Under the pieces are notes generated by a model. It was given only the letters and a program-made list of their open reading frames with translations, was not told the origin of the DNA and made no database searches. A stretch of DNA of 36,645 bases from Tritrichomonas foetus. Taxonomy: Eukaryota; Parabasalia; Tritrichomonadida; Tritrichomonadidae. The position numbers and the translations under genes are program-made. The stretch lies in the NCBI GenBank assembly GCA_001839685.1, contig MLAK01000927.1, positions 43,155 through 79,799 on the forward strand, in the 5' to 3' direction. How positions within the stretch are numbered: the stretch's first letter is position 1; the number at the start of each line of letters is the position of its first letter. Positions 21,001 through 28,646 of this stretch are shown piece after piece.

Positions 21001-24000
21001 ACTCCACATCATCAATCAATTCATTTGTACGCATTTTTGTATTAAATGAAACAGTAACTGTTACTTCTTCTCCTGGTGGAATATCCTGGAATGATACTGG
21101 ATTAATGGAGAATCCTGTTCCATCAAGTCCAGCTGTTTGAATATCAAATGAAATTGGAAAAGGTGCCGGGGATTTAATTTTGAATTCTCTTTTGATCTTT
21201 TGTCCGAAAACAATTCTTCCCATATTCAAAAGATATTTTGCAGAAATAGGACCTTCATATTCGAAGATTTCCTGTGATTTATCAATTCTTGATTTCTTGT
21301 TTCGTTTTGTTGCATTAAAGTTTGAAACACTGCGATCTGTTAATCGGCTGATAAATAATTTTCGTTCAAGATCGGAAAGTTCATCTGGTGTAGGATCCAC
21401 GTGAACAGGTTCTTCCTCATCTGATTCTGACATCACACGCTTCAACTTTGCTCTTTCTCGTAAAAGTTTGTCATTGAAAGCCATCATTAATGGATCATCA
21501 TCAGTATGTGGTAAATCAATTTGTATTTGTGGAATAAAACAGTTCATTCGAACATCAATTCTTATTTCATCAAAGTGACCAATTTGGACAAAACATGCTT
21601 CATTAAAAAGACGTGGTAGCCCACCAATGACCTGAATATGAATTGAAACAGTTTCATTTTGATTAATCACACCTTCTTGTGGATTAATCAAAAACAATTG
21701 GAATCTACACGCTCTTGGGATTTTAATTACATAACTCACTGGAACATCACTGTTATTACTTAAAGTCATCGTCTTGTGCATTCTATCTTTATAATTTATA
21801 TCACCAAAATCTATATGAAGAGGATCAATTTTATATTCAATGGCAGCAGATCCTCCTGCGAGTGATAGTGTATATTCTGGACCCCCAACTATATGACAAA
21901 TAGCTGTTCCTTGATATTTTCTACTCCTACCTCTGGAATCTGCAACAGCAAAAAAGCTAAATCTAACAACATCGGTGCTTTTCGATTCAATATGTGCTCT
22001 TATTGGATAAATATCAAATATTTTTGAAGTATTGGATGGATTTTTAACAGGCTTATCGCCAGTGAAAAGCTCCCAATAAAGATCAACAGGAAGTTCACTA
22101 TTATTACTAATTTTTATATCTTTGGTTTGCTCAGTATTAATCATCAAATTCCCAAAATCAATAGCTGTTGATGGTGAAAATGTAACATTAGGAAATTCTA
22201 TAAATCCTTTAAGTGTCACATAGCTTACCTGTGGATGCTCATCGAAAGATATAGTAATTTTCTTGGTAATAACTTCAGAAATAAAATCTGTTTTGAATGA
22301 TGGATTAAAAGTGACTTGAATTTCATGACTTTCACCTGGTTCTAAATGATATGAATCCTCAGAGAGTGAAAATGGTGATGGACAATCAAAAAACATACTC
22401 AAAGCCAGTTGAGCATTATTCTTAATCGTCAAACTGTGTGTAATTGAGGGTAATAATTTTTTGGATGGAACAATCGGTGTATCACTTTGAATATATCCTG
22501 TTTCTTGTTCTTCTGCAGCAATATCATGATAATGGTGAAATTCAATAGTTTGCTGAGAATATTGTAAAAGGGGTCGAATAAATGTTCCTTTGATCTGTGG
22601 TGAAAACAATTCTGTTCTCTTTTTTCTCATAGTGGTATAACACTGTGCACCAGTTGTGAAAGAAGCAGGCCGATTACATTGAAAAACCATTTTGCATGAA
22701 ACTTGATCATATGGTGGTATTATAATACTTTCTGGTATAATCTTAAAAGTGAAAACTGCATTTGCAGGTCCTTCAATTTTTGGCTTGAGTTGAGTCCAGC
22801 GAATTTCTTGTGGCTTTCTTCCATGATTATATAAAATAAATTCATGGTTAATTGCTCTTTCCGTAAAAATATAATTCATATTAATTTTGCTCATATTTAT
22901 AGATGATCGAATTGTTGTTCCTATTCCATTAGCACGAACTGGAACATAAATTGGATTTAAATTCTGGACAATAAGAATCAACTTTCCTTGGAAAATCATA
23001 TTATCATCAAGATTTGCGATTACTGATAATAACAAATTTCCATTTGGTGGAATGGTCCCTTCTGACGGTTCGCATTTAAATACGCCTGTTTCACTTTCAA
23101 CACTTGTCGTAAAGATAGCTGGAATTAATGAATCATTGGTAATGTTAATATTATGTTTGGTGTCTTGAAGGACATTAATTTGTCCAAAATCAACAATATT
23201 TTGTGAAAGTTTAATATTTGGACCTATACAAATTGCTGAAACTGTAAATTGAATTGGTGGTTGATCACTTCCATAAATCCGTAAATACTGTGTTAACACC
23301 AATGGTCCCAATTGGATTGGTGTAATCGAAATCATTAAATTTGTTTTATCATGTGGTTTAATTATTCCATTTGGCTTAGGTACGACGGTTTTCGCTTGAA
23401 GTTGGGTTGAATCTGTTGATGGAATAAATTCATATTTTGCTGGATAGTCAGTATCATCTATTAATTCAAGTGACGTTTTATAGCAATATCCAATAAAAAC
23501 ATTTCCTAAATCAATATTGGTATTCCCTAATTGTACGTCAGGACAGATACAAGTAGCAGTAATTGGAATAGCAGCTAATACTTCTCCATATTTGGCAATA
23601 TCAAAATAAAGTTCCAATTTATAATCTTGAATTGTTAATGGAATGAATTCGATTAAAACTTGCTGTTTAGAAAACTTACCAAGTGTCCCTGTACATGGTC
23701 GAATTGAAAACTCACGTCTGGAAAAAGATCCATCTTGTGATAATCGAAGTGTATAATCAAATGGAATTTCTGATTTATTTTCGATTTCGATTGTTTTATT
23801 GAACATGAATCCATAACTTACTGTTCCAAATACAAGTTCTTTAGTATTGATTGAAAACGTTGGGCCAATAATTTTCCCGTAAATATTAATTGTTGGATTT
23901 CCTTGAACAGCTCCTTTAACTTTATATGTAAATGGTTCGTTAAATGATCCCACCATATTTGCAATAAATTTAATATGAATAGTGACGCTTTGATTAACTG

Positions 24001-24574
24001 GCAATGTGCCTTCTTCTGGATCAAATTCAAAAACTAAGCCAGGAGTAGATCTTTTTGATAAAGCAAAATCTACAGATGCTTTTCCAGTGTTGCTCAACAC
24101 AACTTCGTATTCCAAAATGCTTTCCAAAAAAATATGGCCAACATTAATTGCTTGAACTGAAAACTGAGCCTCTGGTGCAAGGCCTGTTCCTTTTAAAGTA
24201 ACGGGAACTCTTTCACCTGTTTCAACGACATATAAATATGCGACATCTTGATATAAGATTGATAACTGCGGAGTGAAAGAAACTATGGCTCTCTGAAATC
24301 TAAGAGGCCAAATTTCACCTGTATTGTTTTCAAAATGGAAAAACTGGGATTGAAATTCCAAATTCTTTTGTAAATTGTTTCTTTGTTCGGGATCGTCTAA
24401 ATCTGCGCTTTTTATAAATTTTTCGTCCTCGTTTTCGGTTCCTCGGCGTCTCCATTCGAAATGTAATTTTCGATTTGTATCGTTATAAATTTGAATCGTG
24501 AATCGAGATAAAGATGAAATATATGTGAAGGGGAATAAAATGGTCGTAGGTTCGACTCTGATACTACACCGCAT
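15032..24574 (-). CDS. HYDIN: HYDIN-like axonemal central-pair protein
   Basis: 3180 residues made largely of tandem ASH/MSP-type Ig-like domains, with recurring phrases such as VDFGQINV, IDFGNLMINTEQTKDI and FPISFDI, each followed by P-x-x-G-x-I-P-type loops. In the middle lies a P-loop module: Walker A GVSGSGKT at 1416-1423 (K1422), then FIIDGLDVLP, resembling adenylate kinase. ASH repeats plus an internal adenylate-kinase-like domain are the hallmark of HYDIN, a component of the C2 projection of the ciliary central pair. The adenylate-kinase DGFPR signature is changed to DGLDV, so catalysis is doubtful. A long charged linker (~1540-1760) contains a basic Ser/His/Arg-rich part near 1620-1660 and a short Gln run; a second Lys/Pro-rich linker lies near 2860-2895. 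Human HYDIN is 5121 residues, so this one is shorter. No introns. Confidence 0.9.
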   Translation of the reverse strand: MRCSIRVEPTTILFPFTYISSLSRFTIQIYNDTNRKLHFEWRRRGTENEDEKFIKSADLDDPEQRNNLQKNLEFQSQFFHFENNTGEIWPLRFQRAIVSFTPQLSILYQDVAYLYVVETGERVPVTLKGTGLAPEAQFSVQAINVGHIFLESILEYEVVLSNTGKASVDFALSKRSTPGLVFEFDPEEGTLPVNQSVTIHIKFIANMVGSFNEPFTYKVKGAVQGNPTINIYGKIIGPTFSINTKELVFGTVSYGFMFNKTIEIENKSEIPFDYTLRLSQDGSFSRREFSIRPCTGTLGKFSKQQVLIEFIPLTIQDYKLELYFDIAKYGEVLAAIPITATCICPDVQLGNTNIDLGNVFIGYCYKTSLELIDDTDYPAKYEFIPSTDSTQLQAKTVVPKPNGIIKPHDKTNLMISITPIQLGPLVLTQYLRIYGSDQPPIQFTVSAICIGPNIKLSQNIVDFGQINVLQDTKHNINITNDSLIPAIFTTSVESETGVFKCEPSEGTIPPNGNLLLSVIANLDDNMIFQGKLILIVQNLNPIYVPVRANGIGTTIRSSINMSKINMNYIFTERAINHEFILYNHGRKPQEIRWTQLKPKIEGPANAVFTFKIIPESIIIPPYDQVSCKMVFQCNRPASFTTGAQCYTTMRKKRTELFSPQIKGTFIRPLLQYSQQTIEFHHYHDIAAEEQETGYIQSDTPIVPSKKLLPSITHSLTIKNNAQLALSMFFDCPSPFSLSEDSYHLEPGESHEIQVTFNPSFKTDFISEVITKKITISFDEHPQVSYVTLKGFIEFPNVTFSPSTAIDFGNLMINTEQTKDIKISNNSELPVDLYWELFTGDKPVKNPSNTSKIFDIYPIRAHIESKSTDVVRFSFFAVADSRGRSRKYQGTAICHIVGGPEYTLSLAGGSAAIEYKIDPLHIDFGDINYKDRMHKTMTLSNNSDVPVSYVIKIPRACRFQLFLINPQEGVINQNETVSIHIQVIGGLPRLFNEACFVQIGHFDEIRIDVRMNCFIPQIQIDLPHTDDDPLMMAFNDKLLRERAKLKRVMSESDEEEPVHVDPTPDELSDLERKLFISRLTDRSVSNFNATKRNKKSRIDKSQEIFEYEGPISAKYLLNMGRIVFGQKIKREFKIKSPAPFPISFDIQTAGLDGTGFSINPVSFQDIPPGEEVTVTVSFNTKMRTNELIDDVEFLIPVILNEDMASLIVLRAVLAMPTLNFSKTHCDFGNVIVGQSYVVTIQLQNMNPVACEFKFGEAQFMNVIQRGMSQTPATVFTASPSTGKLQPASFKNVEITFSPVNEKSYSMQFPIKIKHNTQPSIITLRGYGVQLRVLFDPPELHLPPITPYSDHTTMDVKLINPTAYPITVLSSQFDLQLLVDQVMVEQTGKIVPQPEDESAIQFTNSKSAKFSICVIVSGVSGSGKTTVCAAISKYMDGAPVLSLKEIWKEILENPESSQAEFVEQFSQAISEQSCSNGFIIDGLDVLPDPPDLDNFLSHCLKTKNVDAELAKNPLMVFQHANLSGAEQALAYILAALDGHYVFHIALKAPESVLNTRDELIKARERRKKRVEQHTEKKMLFNMTEEQYGELTEEQQEEVDSKRQALRKRLLKSALEEVAATSGSRHHSSRHKSHSSASRSRGDKSSRRSHRSEKKEGNEGESKSKHHRPKPEGSDEQQQQQLPPKPRRKGGLPQEPIPKSVIQYQFIVGSIAQRLQEGGECFQVVDPIDLLMETSVDTACDNEDEDEDTGGKKERNGEEDQNEKPDEEAKANNRNPTPMPGSRSKDLSPPAISYSNMNTLVVNVTGTVDEINAEIMKFLPSLNSLKEKAFTKLIPQPRMITTVPDLKKITLQDQPDFFSLVVEEPTTDLSELFPDSRPQSSSGKRNGRKSRTSHSKDSQTPALPEDIDISKRTKRWEIEPKSEITLTVMFDGKLIGDYSDILTFNILNAKAETAKLFVHGLVAYPDINRNVTDIFPKTQRKVDNKISYTFATDPQEFHFGSILVVKDRVGKAQPHYHQTIKLENNSLFPTEITATLTDSGQKSIWWIEKPTFTVQPGNIYDFNFGAHPVIPDLYKTGLTFTIKDQPDPIMYYLVAEGCAPTIDMNIKTFDFEKLLLNQQKTLRIDLKNTGKLHAFWRLKGCNQLGPNFTFNQVEGTLKPKQVFGLTCMFTSSKPLIVKKNISIEVLDSEKARIFSTTQIVVTSEAFDVNFDFQFPKGLDHLMYGSLKVGQTKMIPCILKNKGKYPSLFKICIANQRVQKLFNISPLEGTLQPGNNPTTINFSFCANRIVNFTNMKGISLCITDSLTNTITAELPLSFSATTLYSSFTVEPLKSIDFGSTAVNVMVTKQFKISNTGVFPFEYEIMAKPNGAIIPIETVIQDTKNKKKTPVRTPPSGKGRPRKGNEKNVQVGSFLFVPSVGVVQPNGTATIDVDFNCALPGFSKSTTSIKITDVDPKAVPDGIQFDVSGNTYIPGIETTLYDQIFEGTHLCLRFDLARITNTTAFLEDEQVLHFAPLILQQKETVPVTLINPQPIPIIVDINITTNNKAKVSKANFPFEVSDKTVNIPPNGKATVKLSFLPVTQDKFQAVFEALVRNGTNPDTKCLRFGIEAIGTLPNISMLSQQECKSTKANSFTFNLGKTLVGFTKDKTIAIKNDGLINARLSIAARASPDFVLNDVETTEEFVLEQDRILNLPVIFQPEKVRKSQFDIAISVLDNPKASLNLVFTGEGYSEDVSFEGLSDDDGTLIFKDNIVGRQLVSSFTMRNVSTNDIKFHWNSHNDFVFSPSCGHLRLGKTKTIKVVFFSEKPQKLNALKIMCQWNKITMKDIFAPDWDDTQKIVKFLSKGQLKQQQYQQALQQYEAQKQDKLTSGRRKGAHKENHNTHSSSNVPPTPPEPEPSDEEIVRVTEIKPEPENTIIQGKYKDLMLKVNAISDYIKYSLDTTEIEFAPTMMYQSRVVECKLTNTSMIRFEYQWIVAKLQCLRTEYGRGNKPPFYVQPNSGYIEAGQSTTFKVKFAPEEVDDFSAVLICDIPYLSQMKPPEIVVTGFSRRPLCHFNVEMSDYISSGRRHPDYTQELPEDVKVIEIFSPAVGSRSTKKFDIINPTSAPYEIAWSVVYDTSHGSIFCDTPNAFVSSGKKHVASFTYLPSSVKTVEKLFEFQIPEHNVRVTMLIVGRIMPNSNNNIM

Positions 24575-24579
24575 TAAAA

Positions 24580-24585
24580 TAACGA
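24580..24585. promoter_or_regulatory. TAACGA Myb-element-like site next to the HYDIN start
   Basis: TAACGA on the plus strand, 6 bp upstream of the HYDIN ATG, matches the core reported for Trichomonas Myb elements (as recalled). No TCA-type initiator is seen within 40 bp, so this promoter may be organised differently. Six bases alone is weak evidence. Confidence 0.25.
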
Positions 24586-24683
24586 ACGAAAACTGTCAAT
24601 GGCCGTTTAAAAATAAAAATATTCAAAAATTTCACAAATTTTGAAGAAGTATTGAATTTCCTCATTTTTTTCTTTGTCATGTA

Positions 24684-24730
24684 AAGTATACCCCAAGATT
24701 CTGGAGCACTATTCAAAGATACTGGAGCAG
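24684..24730 (+). repeat. Left terminal inverted repeat
   Basis: Begins AAGTATACCCCAAGATTCTG and ends GATACTGGAGCAG. Differs from the reverse complement of the right end at positions 7, 8 and 28-31. Contains CTGGAGCA at 24701-24708 and 24722-24729. Confidence 0.85.
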
Positions 24731-24930
24731 GAGAACTTTTTGATAAATAAATCAAACAATTTCTTATTGAAAATTTTCCATTGTGCTCCAGATTGGTTTT
24801 TTTTATGAAGAAATTTGTTAGTTCTTCAGAAAAAAAGCAGCATGCTAATTCAAAGAAAAAGTCCGAATTTTTTAAAAAAGTATCACAAAATTTTCAGTTT
24901 ATTCAGAAAAGAGAAACCATTCTTTTTTTT

Positions 24931-25362
24931 NNNNNNNNNNNNNNNNNNNNNNNNNNNNNNNNNNNNNNNNNNNNNNNNNNNNNNNNNNNNNNNNNNNNNN
25001 NNNNNNNNNNNNNNNNNNNNNNNNNNNNNNNNNNNNNNNNNNNNNNNNNNNNNNNNNNNNNNNNNNNNNNNNNNNNNNNNNNNNNNNNNNNNNNNNNNNN
25101 NNNNNNNNNNNNNNNNNNNNNNNNNNNNNNNNNNNNNNNNNNNNNNNNNNNNNNNNNNNNNNNNNNNNNNNNNNNNNNNNNNNNNNNNNNNNNNNNNNNN
25201 NNNNNNNNNNNNNNNNNNNNNNNNNNNNNNNNNNNNNNNNNNNNNNNNNNNNNNNNNNNNNNNNNNNNNNNNNNNNNNNNNNNNNNNNNNNNNNNNNNNN
25301 NNNNNNNNNNNNNNNNNNNNNNNNNNNNNNNNNNNNNNNNNNNNNNNNNNNNNNNNNNNNNN
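24931..25362. other. Assembly gap of 432 N
   Basis: Unresolved bases directly after a poly-T run. The gap very likely hides the 5' part of the transposase, including its start and DNA-binding domain, since the frame on the right is open up to the gap edge. The stated size may be an estimate. Confidence 0.95.
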
Positions 25363-26459
25363 CGTATGTAGATACTGTCAGGATAGGTGCCTGTAATAGA
25401 ATTAGAATTATGAATTTCATGAATCAACACCAAGTTCTTCTAAAATCATTTAACCCTGCATTAATTTTTAATGCCGATGAAACAGGCATTGAAAACAAGA
25501 GAATGCTGTTAAAATTGGTAACGATGTACAATAATAATCCTCATATTCCTTTAAACAGGAATGAATTACACATAACTGCTACAGGTGCGTTCAATTCAAT
25601 TGGGAAAGCGTTTCCTTTATTTATAACACTCCCAGCTGTGAAAAATCTCCCACAAGACTGTTCAGATCTGATACATGAAGCAACTTTTTCGAGTACGTGC
25701 AATGGGTGGCAAACATCTGGTTCATTCTATGCGTTTGCGGTTCATTTTTGTCATCACTTATCTATTTATCGCTTGACGCTTCCCAATAATATATCAATGA
25801 GTCCTGCACTTCTAATATTAGATGGTCACAGTAGCCGCCTAAATAAGTCGGCTCTTTTGTATCTAATTCAACATAATGTTCAAATTCTGATACTGCCTTC
25901 GCATACAACGCACCTTTTACAACCTTTCGACGTGATCGTCGCTCACTCACTGAAATCTAAATATCGAAAAATCTTTAACTCTTATTTAATTCGAATAATT
26001 AATGAAATGCCAACACTCTCGCGAACTGGACAGCTTAGACGAGCAATGTGTCAAGCTTTTATCGATGCATGGAATTCTCTTCCAGGAGAAACTTTTCGGA
26101 ATGCTTTTAAAGTATCCTGTTTAGTGCCATTTGACTTGCAACGCCTTTCCAATTCTACATTTTTAAGCGATGTAGAGTATGCACCTCCACACAATACCAT
26201 ATTGAATCAAATTAGTGGAAGTCATCTGACTCATCCAGTGACTTTTGCTGCAGTTCTTGGTGAATCTCCTCTCATGTTTCCTACATTGCCGAATGGTGTT
26301 TCACCATTGATTCCTAATTCTTATTTTGTAGGAGACAGTCTTATCATTGCAACGTTAAAAAGTTTAGATTTATCAACAGGTAGGCTATTATCTGAACCAC
26401 CCAAAGAACATTATTTAGCATCATTTAATGGTGTTTTGATTTGGGCTAGACAGTTTTAG
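25363..26459 (+). CDS. DDE_1 (pogo/CENP-B-type) transposase, 5' end lost in gap
   Basis: The frame is open from the gap edge; the first visible ATG at 25410 starts a 349-residue piece, but the true start is probably in the gap. Counting from that ATG, the catalytic triad is D23 in FNADETG, D138 in LILDGHSS and D174 in LLQPFD, with 35 residues between the last two. Other DDE_1 hallmarks are ITATGAFNSIGKAFPLFI and LPSHTTHLLQPFDVIVAHSL followed by LKSKYRK. It cuts and rejoins the element's ends. The N-terminal helix-turn-helix/CENP-B DNA-binding part, usually 100-150 residues, is not visible but would fit the 432-bp gap. No stop or frameshift is seen in the visible part, so the enzyme could be functional or recently so. 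All three acidic residues are present. Confidence 0.85.
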
Positions 26460-26749
26460 CATGAAATGGTGATTGACAAAAAAATCATGATATTCATGAT
26501 ACTAATGGCACTTATCTTGTTTTAATTGTTTCCAATTTGTTTTGGTTTGATGAATTATGTTCCTTGCTTAGTTATAAGCAAAGTGATTAGCTTTAAAGTT
26601 TTAGGCAAACTTCATAAACACAATGATTCAGTTAAACAGTTTGTAATCGAAAATCAATGTATATAAAAACCCTGGGATGAATATATATTTAACTTCCAAT
26701 CACGGAATTCTTCGCAATTATGTTTACAATGGGATTGGTTAAGCTCATT

Positions 26750-27520
26750 ATCTGAGTTGCTGAAGTTGCAATTGCAACCTTATTAGATGTAGATCAAATA
26801 ACAAACAATAATGCTGAAGTTGCTCAACTATATTAAATGATCAATTCTTCAGTATATTATTCAATCAACTGAACCACTCGCAGTTGCAGTTTATCAATGC
26901 TTATTTTTCTTTAGATTCGTTCTAAGAGTTCATTCACGCTAATGCAAGTAGTTTTAAACCAACTAGAATTGTTTCAATTATCTCCCACTTACTCACTGAC
27001 CAAGCAACAAGACTTCTTTTTGATTTAGCTAAAGAATGAAGATCAACAAATAATGCATTTGACATTGTCACAAAATTCAATTGTTCTGAATATTATTAAA
27101 TGAGATCTTTTGTTGCCATTGCAGCTGATTTATGGATTCCATGTTTTCATTATGATGATGTTATTGCTGTGTCTCTTTCTGTGCATCATTTCTATATTGC
27201 ACCAACTTATCTATTGAACTTGTGAAAATTTGACATCTAGTAGTTCCAGAAAAAATTATAATTAGTCTATCTGATTATTTCTTTGTTCTTGACATTAGCA
27301 ACTAGTCTATCTGATGTTTTTAATCCACCAACTTGTGATTTAATTAATCAACTGACATCACGTGTCAATTGAAATAAATGCGCTTTTAATTCTGTTTCAA
27401 GAAATGATTGAGGCGAACGATAGCTTGTTTCGAACTTTAACAACTTTCCTTCATTCCTTTTTCGGAATTCTTAAAGATATCATTTCACGAAAAGAGCAAA
27501 ATCAAAACTCGGAATGAAAT
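26750..27520 (+). pseudogene. Decayed protein-like stretch inside the transposon
   Basis: No ORF survives, but three protein-like segments follow each other in different plus-strand frames. The first, near 26759-26833, includes AIATLLDVDQITNNNAEVAQL. The second, 26911-27222, includes FKPTRIVSIISHLL and LTDQATRLLFDLAKE and is broken by several stops. The third, 27356-27514, includes NALLILFQEMIEAND and SLFRTLTTFLHSFFGILKD. The helical, Leu/Ile-rich texture is like HEAT/ARM proteins. It is unlike a transposase. It may be a remnant of a host gene captured by, or already present at, the site. The parent gene is not recognised, and compositional chance cannot be excluded. Confidence 0.35.
27263..27315. 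repeat. 13-bp direct repeat, 40-bp period
   Basis: TAGTCTATCTGAT occurs at 27263-27275 and again at 27303-27315, inside the decayed stretch of the transposon. It could be a small duplication that contributed to the loss of reading frame. Confidence 0.6.
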
Positions 27521-27750
27521 GAAAATCAAGTCAAAATCGAAGGTGATGATTTCGAGAAAAAAGACGTCTTTTTTCCCCGGATAAGTCGGAAAATAAACAT
27601 TTGATTTTAACGTATTTGTTTTTCTTTCCAAAAAAAATGGCTTTTTCAAAGCTTTTTTAGATAATTGGTCTTTTCAAATGACAATATTTTTCAGTCAAAA
27701 TTTCTCCGGTTTTAATTCAATTTTTTTCTAATTTTTATTTTTAATTCAAT

Positions 27751-27770
27751 AATTCTGTGATTACAGAATT
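27751..27770. repeat. Hairpin with 8-bp arms beside the right TIR
   Basis: AATTCTGT, a four-base loop GATT, then ACAGAATT. Lies 10 bp inside the right terminal repeat; no counterpart was seen at the left end. Confidence 0.6.
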
Positions 27771-27780
27771 TTTGAAGGGA

Positions 27781-27827
27781 CTGCTCCAGTATCTTTTTTA
27801 AGTGCTCCAGAATCTTGGGACATACTT
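27781..27827 (-). repeat. Right terminal inverted repeat
   Basis: Reads CTGCTCCAGTATC at its inner end and GGGACATACTT at its outer end, followed by TA. Contains TGCTCCAG at 27782-27789 and 27803-27810. Matches the left end at 41 of 47 bases when reversed. Confidence 0.85.
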
Positions 27828-27829
27828 TA

Positions 27830-28173
27830 TCAATTTATCATCGCATCATAATTGAGATATGTAACCTGTATTAAATTCTATTGATATTCATAGATAAGCG
27901 CTTTAAATGTTTGTAAAGACTGTACAATCAATTATCTTAAATCTGTATTTTGTGAATTCATATTTGAATGGTCTGTCATCTAATGTTGGTAATTTTTATG
28001 ATTATTCACATATAAAATCTTTTATTTTGTCTCACTTTGGACGAATTAAAAAAAATGTTTGTTTAGAAATAAAAACATCATCATCACATTAAACATACAC
28101 AAGTTTTTAGATTTTTGAATAAATATATTTGTAAATTAGAGTATATTAGATTATATATATATTTTATTACAAA
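27830..28173. other. Intergenic region, nothing recognised
   Basis: 344 bp of AT-rich DNA between the right end of the transposon and the 3' end of the cornichon-like gene. A 61-codon plus-strand frame (27907-28092) has no domain, promoter motif or protein-like bias and is not called. Confidence 0.5.
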
Positions 28174-28608
28174 TCATACAGCAAAAAGAATCTTCACGAT
28201 GCAAATTATTAAGCAGACAAAAAAGATCAATGTTTTTATAATTCCAATCACTTTCTGTTTGTCTATTGTGCGCGCTGCCCACAAAACTTCCAGTTTTAAT
28301 TTTCCTTGTAAATATAAAATGAATTCATACAAAAATAAAGGAAACATGAGCAAAAATAATGTCATGGAATGAATCGGAGGACCAAATGCAATTATTGATA
28401 TGAGTAACTCTGCTGCGAGAAAAAAATTCGCATAAGAATTGAATTTTGAAACGTACTCAAAAACATTAATTTTATCTAATTGATAGTCAGAAATGTTCAT
28501 AATTCTTAATGCATGTATAAAAATAAGTACAGAAAGGAATATTGTAAGCAGCAACAAGCATAAGAAATGAAATATTTCCATTTGTATATTATTCACCATA
28601 ACCGCCAT
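28174..28608 (-). CDS. Cornichon-family ER cargo receptor
   Basis: 144 residues from the ATG at 28608; the frame's upstream codon at 28617 is GTG. There are three or four hydrophobic segments: ~10-32 (FHFLCLLLLTIFLSVLIFIH), ~60-80, ~82-100 and ~118-141. After the first comes ISDYQLDKINVFEYVSKFNS, which follows the cornichon signature (ISDxExDxINPxxxCxxLN). The middle FLLMFPLFLYEFILYLQGKL corresponds to the family's FLLxxxWxxFLLNLPLxxY segment, and RTIDKQKVIGIIKTLIFFVC to the C-terminal helix. Length fits (cornichons ~140-160). Cornichon/Erv14 proteins sort transmembrane cargo into COPII vesicles at the ER. The DPT motif before the last helix is replaced (RTID). Its start is only 38 bp from the divergent gene's start, so the two must share promoter DNA. 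Confidence 0.75.
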   Translation of the reverse strand: MAVMVNNIQMEIFHFLCLLLLTIFLSVLIFIHALRIMNISDYQLDKINVFEYVSKFNSYANFFLAAELLISIIAFGPPIHSMTLFLLMFPLFLYEFILYLQGKLKLEVLWAARTIDKQKVIGIIKTLIFFVCLIICIVKILFAV

Positions 28609-28646
28609 GTATTTCACCCTATTTCGATTGGATTTCCAATCCCTTC
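28609..28646. promoter_or_regulatory. 38-bp bidirectional promoter interval
   Basis: The ATGs of the cornichon-like gene (28608, minus) and the solenoid gene (28647, plus) are separated by only 38 bp. It includes TCACC at 28613-28617, an imperfect initiator for the plus strand (last base off consensus). Core promoters must overlap each other or the neighbouring coding sequence. Confidence 0.5.

Larger units (their letters stand above)
24684..27827 (+). mobile_element. Pogo/CENP-B-like DDE transposon with 47-bp TIRs and TA duplication
   Basis: Inverted ends at 24684-24730 and 27781-27827 match at 41 of 47 positions. Each is flanked directly by TA (24682-24683 and 27828-27829), the target duplication of Tc1/mariner/pogo elements. 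The element is about 3.14 kb including 432 N. It holds a transposase with a DDE_1 (pogo/CENP-B) core and, downstream, about 1.3 kb of non-transposase DNA. The word CTGGAGCA occurs twice in each TIR and once more, inverted, at 24784-24791; these are candidate transposase-binding sites. The TIR divergence suggests an old insertion, though the visible transposase frame is open. Confidence 0.85.

Noticed and set aside
24781..25433. Four ORFs spanning the N gap
   Set aside because: They are open only because N cannot create stops; the visible ends are poly-T/A-rich and not protein-like.
27907..28372. Two short plus-strand frames near the cornichon-like gene
   Set aside because: One is intergenic without features; the other overlaps the cornichon-like gene antisense.
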